From positions 16,417,860 through 16,481,859 of the forward strand of contig OZ022591.1 of the NCBI GenBank assembly GCA_963669155.1: a stretch of DNA of 64,000 bases. The letters run 5' to 3'. The notes under the pieces are model-generated. The model made no database searches, was not told the DNA's origin, and was given only the letters and a program-made list of their open reading frames with translations. The translations under genes and the position numbers were made by a program. Source of the DNA: Arbacia lixula (Eukaryota > Echinodermata > Echinoidea > Arbacioida > Arbaciidae). This document shows, one piece after another, positions 46,416 to 58,400 of the stretch; the first letter of the stretch is position 1, and every line of letters starts with the position of its first letter.

Positions 46416-49400
46416 CTGTAAGGAAAAAAATGAAAATGATTGATATTAATATGTCTGTATCATATTTCTGCACATCAACTGGAACGGTACAACTGCCAGT
46501 ACAAGCGATTCGCAACAGCCCACCCAATATGTTGGTTGTTAAAAAAAAAACAGCGAGGGATGATCCATTAGTGATCGAGTCTTACACGAACTAAAAAGAA
46601 AATCAGGTACAACTTTGTTTCTCCTGTCCTTTTTCCATCTCTTGTATTATGTTATGCTGTTGTATGTTATGATACATTGTTTCATGTACGTCACCTAACA
46701 TTAAATTGCATTAGATTAATTATATCAAATTACATTAGTTGCATGGAATAAATTATATTAAATTACATTAATGACAATCAGTCAATCTTTGCTTGCTCAC
46801 GACACTGGTCAAATGAAATAGTAAACAAAATGTGTTTCTTAATGCGTTGACCTCCCTCCGCCAACGCTTTAGTCACTGCCTCTTTCCCTGAATTGCGATG
46901 ACCACACAAATTCACTTGCCTGGGGAAAAACAAGGATGTTTAAGAACATGGATATACATCGCTTTGAACAAGGTTTCATGCCGCCACTTAATATTCATGA
47001 CTACCAGCTGCTCTCAACAACATTAACAATATGATGCATACGCGATTGCGTCACGTTCACCTGGATTTCATAACAGGACATACGCATTCCTTTACATGCA
47101 TACATTTCAGCTTTCGCTGCTGAACTTTTAATTTTGTCACTAAGTGCTTGTTATGTAGTTAAAAAGGACGGGTGAATACGAAATTTGATACATTTTGAGA
47201 TGGAAATACTAGCTTGGGAGCGGCTGGGCACGTTTTTCATGTTGCTTGCCTGAAAGGAAAATATCTGGAAGTAACGTTTCATGCATTTTTTAAGCATGTA
47301 TGAAGCGGAACACTGCGAATTTGAGACTTTTATAATGCAACTTGATATCAAGTTTAGAGCCTTTTTGCCATATTGTAACACCACAACTGCGCAAGCATAT
47401 GGGGTGAGGATATTTCCCCAAATTCTTCTGCGCGTCCGATTTTGTTTATACGTCAAATGCAGGCAAAACTCATCCAGAGAATCGGCGGCATTGAACATCG
47501 AGATCAAAGAGTAAATCTTTGTGAAGCGTTCTTTTGTGACTAGAAGGAGAGTACAATGAATCTGCATTAATTAAACGGAAGCTGGATATCCATTGGTGAA
47601 ACATCCTTGGGAAAAAAAGTTCAGACAGTGAAATGGAATAAAACTTCCATGTATACAGATTAATACTGGTGTTACCAAGGAAGCATGGCAGCTGAACAAC
47701 TTTCAAAAACATTTTTGGTGCACACGTTTTACTACGTTCCAAATTAGACAATGGCTCTGGCGCCAGAACACGGGCTTTCTTATTTGGCATAGGAATACGT
47801 GGCTGGGAACATATCTGATTTCCAATGAAACTAAACGAGTTGAATAACCAAGGGTGCGTTTAAACCCATCTTCTGTGAGTCCAAATTGGTGTTTTGATAC
47901 GCGTTTAGTTAAAAACGCGGCAGCGTTCATGCTCATATCAAATGTAAACGCGTTGAAATAACGTCATCTGAACATTAAACAATACCCCGGTAAGCCTCGT
48001 TCTGGGTGAACGTTTTCATTCAGCATTTCAAAACGCTGATTCTGCCTTCGCGAATTGGGCATAAACGCACCCCAAGACACAAATGATAAGTCTTACTTCA
48101 ACTATTGCTCCAGCTCGCATTTGAGGACCTCTCATGAATTCCAGTAGGTCGTCTAAGATTGCGTTAGACCGTGAGATCGTATTGCTCCGAAGTCTTGCCG
48201 AATCATGATCGGAAACCTTCGGTGGATCTTCGTATGCGGACCAAGTGGGGCCGATCAACTCCGATTCTGGGATTTCGTTCATGATGGCTGATTGGTATGT
48301 ATACATAGTTGGTGGGGGCTCATTCCAAGGTAGATACTGCTAAAGCAACATATTCAAATAATCAAAATATGTCCCGATACAAAATATAACATGACTTTAC
48401 TTCCTTTTTGACAACAAAAGTAATATCTGCATTGCCTATATTACATAAAACAGGGCATTTGGGTATCTCATTTAGATGAGGTCACCGGTCGCGTATAAAG
48501 TCCTTCTCGGCTTACGAAGAGCTTGCTTAAGCATCCCCCCACCCCACCAAGAATTTTAGATTGTTTATTATTCTCATACACATTCCCCTGATTAGAGCGT
48601 ATGCAATTCCACCGGTAACTGCTGAACATCTATTAGAAAAACAAATTATGTATGATCACTGTAATATGTACACTTTTTTTTGGTATAAATGCGTATTTTC
48701 TCATTAATTCTCGGCAGACGACATAATATACGCATGTTTTATGTTGATCATTGATCTCAGTAACAGCTTCACCCGTTGTTGTTTTTTCCAAAGAGGTGCT
48801 TTTTTCGAATAGTAGTTAATAATGATGACTAAATCTCAGTTGAATGTTAAATATTTGTCTCTCTTAAGCTTCTTGTTGGACGTTCCATTCTCACCTGTTG
48901 CAACATGTATTCCATTGTAATTACAATATCACCAAGAAATAATCAATTTTACAGATGTTATCTTAGTAATGAACATCAATGGCAAAAATCAAATATTGTA
49001 CAAATAATCATAAAAAGTGATTCATATATGTGATCACCTCATTAATCAACCCCCGATCATCCGATGTATCAGGTTGTGATCGTTTTTGATCGATATCTCG
49101 AAACGATTGTATTCTCTTCCGCGGTGGCCTTACGCACCGCCTTACTATGACGAACATCACGAGAGCCGCTAGAAGAATGGTCCCGAGGCACACGCTCATG
49201 GTGATGACAATAAATTGCCAATTGACTGTGGACAATCAAACGGGTAGAGATGACGGACGATAAGTCATTATATCTTGAATCGATATTACCGAAATAATAG
49301 ATATCGTTCTTTTAAACATAAGACTTTGTTCAAATGATAATTAGACAATAATTAGACAAAAATAATAGCACTTGTGTAAGATAACAATGACTACTTGGAC

Positions 49401-52400
49401 ACATAGCCTAATTTAACATCTTCATGTTCATAGCACACATGACTTTTAGGCGACTCCGAAATAAGGATATTTCATACATGATCAAACAACGCAGAAATCT
49501 TGCATTGGACATAAATAATACATCGATGCGTTACCCCTTTGTGTGACAAATAAACTGATGTAGTACTGTAGAACTTGTGACAAAAAGGCGCATGTGGCAC
49601 ATAAAAATGTTTAAGATATAAACACGTAGTATGTTACACAAACGGGGGCAATAATTACATAAACTTGATAAATTCTTGGCAGTATTGCACAAATTACTGA
49701 TAAGGGTGTGTGTGTGTGTGTGTGTGTATGTGTGTGTGTGTGTGTAGCATAGCACGTACACATTTGTTTTTCTGTCTGATTCAAGCACACACAAAGAACA
49801 AGAGCAGGTGGCAATACGGAGAAGCGAAAGATATGGTATGGTATATGTAAGGAATACGGGATTCGCTAACATTCAAGAAACGTTTTGCCGTTATCATGGT
49901 TCCCGCTATTGTTTCATTTCAACGTCTTTCTAATTATTTTAAAGATTCTGCCAACTAATCATGCAACTGCGACCAGGGCTCTATGGTTCTATCATGATTA
50001 CTAGCCCTATCATCTTTTTGAATACTTTCCCGTAAAGGGAGAGTTTATTCTGAAATTAAGTTTGTTTCAATACAAGCAGACACACGAAGGACGAAGGTTG
50101 TATGAAAATCCGTCAAAGGATAAGAAAGTTCTTTTTAGTTTTGATTTTGTGACGTCACGTGCGTAGTGCTTTCTCATAATGTTGTGTACAATTTTTCTAT
50201 GAAAATGTGCTTTTCTCAAGAAGAATGTGCATCCTTTTATTTGTGTATTTCAGACATTACTGATTAGATATACGTTCTTAACACATTTACCTGTCTATAA
50301 AGAATATTGTCAAAAGCAGAAAAAGAGCAATTTATGTGATTATGTTGTATACAACATATGGGAGAGCACCTTGCATGTAACGTTACAAAATTGAGTTTTC
50401 AAAAGATCACAACTTTCTTATCATCGTCAAACCTTCAATGTTATATTTCTTTCATGTTTCTTCTTTCATTGAACCCAAATAATTTTCAGGGTGAACTATT
50501 CCCTTAACCATTACAGTTAGTGAGTTAAGCGAGTGGTAACGAATACATACCCTCGTTATCAATAGGTTTACCATCCGTTATCGTAGTGTTCATCGTAGTA
50601 TACGCGGGTGTTGCTTCTGTCTCGAAATAAATGTATTGAAAACAACGCATTGTATGTTCATGTATTGTATCCAAAAGAAGATTGAAAGCACAGCAATCTT
50701 GCCGAAGATTATGATATGCAAAGTTATTCCATTCATACAGAATCTCACCCGAATAAGTTCCTTGCTATCTATAGTGATATATAAATATTCTAAGCATATA
50801 ATTAACATAAACAGCATACATGTTCTTCGAGATGTGATCTTCCTTTCGGGTGATTGGGGAGTAATGTTGGGCCTATCACTTGTATACTTTCTTTGATTTA
50901 AGAAACACAATACACAAGGGTCATTTATTTAATAGGGTTCGGGCAAAGTTTTCATGCAACATCCATGTAACGGAGGTATCGGAGTTCACCATGAAGATCA
51001 ATTCAGATGTGGTTAAGTTTTGAGCTGTCAATGAAAAATTGCTCTTTTTCTCAGTAATAGACGTTAAAATTGGAAACATTTCATGTATTTGAAGCAACAG
51101 GCATACAAAAATCTACCACCGTTACATGGACATCGTATTGTTTTTACGTGGACAAGAAATTTTCATCAGTCAACTTGCAATTTGACATGGTCTTTGAACA
51201 ATAATATTGGATGGGACCCCATTTTTTTTGCTCATACCATTATTGGACTATATTTGCCTGGTTTGAAAAAGATATGGATTTCGAATCGTGGTATGTCACA
51301 AAAGTTGCCCCCATCCCGTGGAATCACCCATATATAATAACCATGATTAGAATGGCTTACTGGTGTGGATATTACCTGGTTGACAGTTGGTCCCTGTCGG
51401 GTAGTTTCCGACGTCCACATAACCCTCTTGGCAGGTGCACTGGTACCCCTGAGCTCCCAGGTCAACGCAAATGGCGTGAGCAGCACAGTCATCAATGCCC
51501 AACGCACATTCATCCGTAGCTGAGAATTCGTCAGGGAAGGAGGATAAAAATGTTGGCAAGTTAACATTTTTAGCGTTACTTTTAATTCCACATGTCCCAT
51601 TTTAAGGCGAGTTAACTTCCTTACCCTATCTTAGAAAAAAAAAATTGTGAGAAGCCTCTGCATTTGTTGTATGAACCTTGAATAAATTAAATTCCTCCAT
51701 TTAAACCTTCTGTCCCATCGCACACATCATTTTTTACGTTATCGGCTCTCAATCCTCGTAACATTCAGATGTTATTAACACTTTGCCCCAGCCACAATTA
51801 GATAACAGCCTTCTAAAAATTGAGGTTGTTTCCGTGTGAAGAAACTGTTTCATAAAACGCTTTTCATGATATTTGTAGTGTGAATGTTTCGTTATGAAAT
51901 GTTGACAAGAATGAATTATGTCTGCATAGAATTGTATCATTTTATGATCTCCGGTTAAGATATATGAAGTGTAGATATTATTTGATTATCGTACTAAAAT
52001 CTTCCTTGCATTCATTTACCGCCTTCTTTCAAATCATACTTATTTGTCTGAACTATTGGGTAAAAGAGCGGGCGGAACTTTCATTTTGCCGTTCAACAGG
52101 ACAGCTAATATAAATTACTGATTACTCTCCATTTAAACCTCATCGCTCACCATATGATATGCTCTCTTCCGAAAATTGTCTAGACCTTAACATGAAAATA
52201 GTTACGTTCGATGTTGTAGGAAGAAATCCCAAACACAGTGGAACCGACTGCCAATGACCCATTGTTGTTTTCTAACTCGTCTTCGAGGACTTCGATGAGC
52301 GCCTCCTGCGTTATGTTCGCTGCCACGTCGAAGATGACATTGATATCTGCAATGATGCTTCCCTCGCGGAACTGGATTATTCCGCACCCGTAATAGTCAG

Positions 52401-55400
52401 GCATCGTTTGGTAGAGGGCATCGATCTTCATTAAAAATAGTATTGGTTGCAGAAAAATTATGTGTTTGCGCAGCAAGTGCATGTACGTAAACCATTATTT
52501 ACACTTATGTATTTATCATTTCTTTTAGGGGGGGGGGAAATGTCCGCAATTATGTTGTCCGAAATATTGATAAAACCAGGCGGATATCATTCTAAAGGCA
52601 GTAACAATTTGTTCCAACAAAAAATTATCAAGCTGGAAACTGATTTTTAGCAAAATTATAGTGATCGCTAGATTCAGAGGAGGTTTTACGCGGGTCGTCC
52701 GAAACCTGTAGCCAAGAGATCAGAGACCGCAGTGCGGTTATGTTCCGCATCGGTCCGCTAACACAGTTTAATGGGATCATTCTCTCATCGCGCGCTTACA
52801 GGGACATTGCGATTATGAATGTAGGCAATGCTTGGTGTGGTTGAAACGAAAACAAGGATATTTTTTTTCATTTTTTATGAAAATGTCGTGAAGCTATGAC
52901 TGTCAGATACACATTATTGTTAGGGTATACTGATGATACCTGCCGATTTGTTTTGGAAATGGGACACCCTGTCTTTGAGTCGGAAATGAATATCAACATT
53001 GAATAAATCAGAGTTTACCGTATTAAAATAATGGTGGATGGAACAGATGATAATAATTACGACAATGGTAGCATTGAAATGCGATAAACGAGGGAGAAGA
53101 ATTAACATATTATGAAGCAGAAGGAGTAGAAGAAAAAGAAGGAGGAGAAGAAGAAACAGATTAATATAGAATAATATAGGAATGATATACAGAAGAAAAG
53201 GAAAAATAAGATAAAGAGCTAAGCACAAGGGCCATCGCATTATTCATGCAGGGATGTGTTATGGAAGGATAGGAAGCAACTTTCTTTCTTTGAACCCATG
53301 TGCCAAGCCGCTGAAAAGTTATGTGTTCTCAACAGGTGCTGTTCAGGTGTTTGAACAATTATGAACATGATTGTGTGGCAATGGCTTCTCAGAAAGAACA
53401 AAAGAAATGTCTCATTTCGCTTGTCCCGTTCTGTTAATTGCATTAATACTTCCATGAGCATAACAGGTATCAGCAAGCACAACTAAACAAGTTTTTCTCT
53501 GCTGCACGCAAACGCACACAAACGCCGTTAATGATAATACACAACTTAATATTTCATTTTGAGAGTGGTTGAATCCCCCAAATGTACAAGATGTCGGAAA
53601 GTGAAGAAATTTGTCAATTTTGTAAGTAATAAAAATAGCTTATATGTCCGATTTTTAATGATTTCTCAATACTCTTTGAAACAAAAGCAGAGTAAAGGAT
53701 CTGTCATCATCTGCCGTTAACTTCTTTATAGCTTGCAAACGAATTTGTCAAAAACAAAACGTCTACAGACAAATGGGAAATTAAAGAAATTTATTTTCAA
53801 GTTGACATCAGCTAAATGTCGGCCCGGCACATGGAACATCAAAGCATTGTCGTGATTATGGAATTCTTTTGACATTCATGAGCACGCTTTAGAACCCATA
53901 CAGATGTTTGATTCATGTTATTGATATGATTCTTACCGTGGTACAAATTTCTGTCTCCATGTGGTAGAAGTAATCGCTTTCTCTGTCCTCTAACTCGTCG
54001 CTGAATTCTGCCGTCGTCCCGTTAACCATCTCAATCTCAAACATCGCATTAAATGTGGAAGACGCTGCGGAGAGACGGTATTTAAAATTCATTTAATACA
54101 TTATTGAGGTAATATTATACGTATTGATTCCTGCTTTAAATTCTTATTGTACTCCACCACGAAACCCATAATTAACGGCAAGGATTAATGCATTAAGGTC
54201 CGCGCGATCATTGCGTGGGGTTATCTGCTTTCAGTTCAAAATAGTTGTTTGTTGTGCCGTAGAAATGTAATAATCATAAATTCCATTAAATTAAAGTGAA
54301 ATACGAAGACTAACTTACGAATACAGTCGCCTCCAGAGTCGTAGTAGCCAGGCCGGCACTGACACTCGAAGCCCGCCCCGGTCCTGACACAGATCTCAGT
54401 GTTACGGTCGCACAGGGAGAAGCACGGGTCTGAGGGTCCAAATAAAAGAACCGTAAGGAACGCACATTTTGATTTATTGATAAACTGGCTCCCGGGCTGT
54501 TGGGAATTTCTAGTCCAAACTGGAACATAGAGTCTAGTACTCAAACAACCAACCACCCGACCATTATCCTATTTTGTCAATCCGGGCAAACCGGATAAGA
54601 AGTCTATTGTGACAAGACCCCTGTGATGAATCGGTTGGCTTAGAAACGCCAAATAGCTTAAAAACCAGGGGCCATATCACTGAACTAAAAAGAACCTGGA
54701 AAGAATTTGCACCCGAGCAGAGCATCGCCTCCGAGTCAGGCTAGTCACGTGATCGCCGCCATCTTGCTCGGTCAATCGTCGCGCGCTTTCCGTGTCCCAC
54801 TCACACGCACGACAGCGTTTTCTATCATTTATCAAAGTTCACCTGGATTTTATAATATGCCATACGCATTCCTGTATGCATACAATTCAGCTTTCGCTGC
54901 TGAACTTTTAATTTTGTTACGTGCTTGTTATGTAGTTAATGAGGACAAACGGATATGAAATTTAATACCTTTTGAGATGGAAATACTAGCTTGCAATGGG
55001 CGCGGCTGGGCACGTTTCTCATGTTACTTATCTGAAAGGAAAATATCTGAAAGCAAGGTTTCATGCAATTTTTTTTAATGGAATATGATGCGGAACATTG
55101 GGAATAATTGAGACTTTTATACTGCAACTTGATATCACGTTAAGAGCCTTTTTGCCATATTGTAACAATATTCCTTGATTGAATATTTTAGTTCAGTGGG
55201 CCATAGTTCAGTGGGCCATATCCATGAAAGCTTACTAGCCTAGTTGGTTACCACAATGCATGCATTTCGATGCACTTAAGTAACTAGCTGGGATCAGTAA
55301 GGTTTCATGAATATGGCCCCAAGCTTTTTAATAGGAGAGATCAAGGCACGTGCACATCGCTACTATAAAGATGTCAGATGAAATCAAGCCGGTGCGAGAG

Positions 55401-58400
55401 CGTAGGACATGATTTAATTATATGTCTTATCTTTCAAATGTCTTACACATATTTTCTGACAAAACGGGCAATAGAAAAGTTAGCTTTTTAATTAGTTGTG
55501 CTAATTTATAAAGTGATAACGGTTGAAATAATTAGTTTTGCCTGACCGTCATATATCAACATAAAACAATAAAAAAAAAAAATATTTTCTCCACCTCGCG
55601 AGAGTCCCAGGCTGTGGACTGTGTAGACACATATTTCTAATATGACAATAGAGATTCGGTTAGAAGAACCCATTGTCAAACCGTTTAAATATTTTTGACA
55701 AGTATTTCACAAAGAAAAAGCTGTGGCGGATAAAGACCATTACAGGTATATGCTCTGCCAACGACCATGAAACGTGTATTAATAGCTCCGTCTTAAATAC
55801 AGATCAAATTCCTTGAACGGAAATGAAGGTATGGTTCACCAGATGATCTGTTAACACATTCATTATAAATAAATATCGGTAATCATTATGTAGAGATGTC
55901 GATTGATACTCATTGTGACACACCTTATCAATAAGCGTTTGTTATCACCATGAAAATTTGCATGAATGTAAATATTGGAAATAGCGGTATTTATTTAAAT
56001 AATAACCGCGATAGCTGGGGACTTTACCAGTCCGAAGTTCAAAGCATTTTAAACGAAATTCCAATTAGTGTGCGTCTTACTTCGCAAAACCGGATTTACC
56101 TCGATGTTGAGTTATTTATGTCTTACTAAGTGGTTATCTAGTTAAGCATCCCGATGCAATCACAATTTTCCATAGCTAATAGAATACACATATCTGTTTT
56201 AGTTTTGTGAAAAGACAGCATATTGATCGTTACAATTCCGCATTTCTTAGGGTTAAAGAACTTATATAAAAATAATCAAATATTTAATCAGTATGGAATC
56301 GAGGGATATGTTATGCAGACCATGCATGCAATAACCGTTCTAATAGGTACAACAAAACTGGTTTTCAGTGGCCATTCAGTAACCATGGTAACCGGTTGAG
56401 GCGCGCGGGAAAATAAAGTCGAACGTCCGTGCTACCAAAACGCTTTTTTGGGCGTCACCCCCTTAATGGGATTGATATAGATGTTTGATTGTTCCAGGAC
56501 TCAGACAATAATTACCCGGCGGTCGATTTTCTAAAAAAGCAGTGTAATTCCTAAATTTAATTAAGTACTACCCACCATACTTAGCTCCAACCGTAAACGT
56601 TAGCTACAAATCACTCGCAGCCCCTTGAAAAAAAATCCCGTACTGTGAGCACGGAGAGATTAGATACTCTACAACTATAATCGATTTGAAATAAGCTCAA
56701 ATTAAAATATAAATCAAGTAGATCGTTGACGATTTGCCATGCGTATGCGACAACGGCTATTCAGCTCTCACAAATTTATGAAAGAACATTTCACCGTGTG
56801 TACTTCTATTGTTGTTATGGGCTTGCTGTATTATCCATTATTAACACAGCTTCAGGAGCGAAAGTGGAGCTGCATTGTGCATGTATTAGTCTATCATTAG
56901 TTAATAGATCGAAGGCTTATGTGCTTACTTACTTAGTTCGAGCTGTATTTTCGATCTACAGTTAATTTTTACACTCTACGGTCTAACGTCACTGCTTTGA
57001 TGCTGTCACTGTCCAGTCCTATGTCTTGTCTTAATAGATTTAAGCATCAGCACAGTTCTACCATGTCTCCGTTCTCCATGATTTGGTATCCAGTGTACCA
57101 ATTTAGACACAGGACTAAACTGGTTTATTGTTACGTCAGCACATCGGCACCTTACCTTGACAAGTCTCTCCGGGCGGGGGCTGGATGGGTATGAGGCACT
57201 GGCACTGGTCATTGACACACTCTTCGGCCCACTGGTCGCATAATCCGTCACACGGTAAGGGGGCTGAGGCTGAGGCGAAATGGAAATGCACATATCTGGG
57301 ACCCGCAACATAAAAGTTCGCGATCAATCGCAAAATGGCAATGGCCAATCAACATCATTGTTGCATGCGCTTTTTTTCCTTCAAATTGCTGACCAGTAAC
57401 CAATCGGAATTTGTCTTTGAAATTTGCGATTGGTCGCAAACCTTTATGTTACGGCGCCCTGGCATGTTTCAAGCAAAATCTAGTTACGCAGACACTGTAA
57501 GAGGCATTCATCCAACTGACAGCAATCCCCGTATAATTCCAGAAATTGAACAAATGTAAGGATTACATATTTTGTAGATTGGCCTCTTTAATTTAACAAT
57601 TTGTGGTAATATCTAGGATACCTTATTTGACAGCTTATGTGATGCCTTTGACATACTTGTTTTGAAAAAAAAAAAAAAAAACTTTTCGTCTTTATATGTT
57701 AGTGAATGAAGCAAGAAGTAGAAATGGTATTGTGTTTATACATTATAAAGAAAATGATATATTTGATAGTTATAGTGCTTTGTATTTTTGTTCTTATCTT
57801 TTACAGTGCGAAAAAACATGTCGAGAGCGTCGAAAATTGTCACTAAAATAAATTCTAAGTGAGCCCCGACTTGAACGTATAAATGTAAACTTTTCAATGA
57901 AATATCCATTTTATTAGGCGATGACGTTTTCAATTGAAATCCATCAAACGTGCCCGCTACTCACTTGTTTCAGTATCTTGTGTTGTCATTCTTTCCTTCG
58001 TTGTTGCTCGATTATCGGTGGTTGCGGCATCACTTGTCCCAAACGTGGTTGTCTCCACTGTGGTGTGTGCGTCAGTTGTTGTATACGGTGATGCTGTTTG
58101 ATCAGTTGAAACACGATTTGTGACGGTGGGATCAGTCGTCCCTAGTGAAGATTGGTCCGTTGCGAGAACTGTAGGATGTTCCGTACTTCGCTCGGGTGTT
58201 GTCTGCAACGCTTCTCTTGTGGTTGAATTAGCACTAGTTGTTTCAACTTCAGCAAGTGTTGTTGCATCGGTAGTTGTCTGAGGTACAGGAGTTGAGGAGA
58301 AATCTAAAGTCGTCACTGCAGTCGTTTCCTCAAGGGGAGTTGCAGCCCTTTCGGTGGTGATGGTTTTCATGGTTGTTCCGCTTTCTTCTGTTGTTGTCTC

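Noticed and set aside
46066-46443. A 125-residue plus-strand ORF with reasonable composition
   Set aside because: No recognisable domain. It lies opposite the presumed last exon and 3'UTR of gene 5, and its length is possible by chance. The minus-strand acceptor at 46416 explains the region better, though not decisively.
47151-47936. Minus-strand ORFs downstream of the gene 5 tail exon
   Set aside because: They fall partly on the 335-bp dispersed repeat and partly on the MITE-like element, with no domain signal or fitting splice phase.
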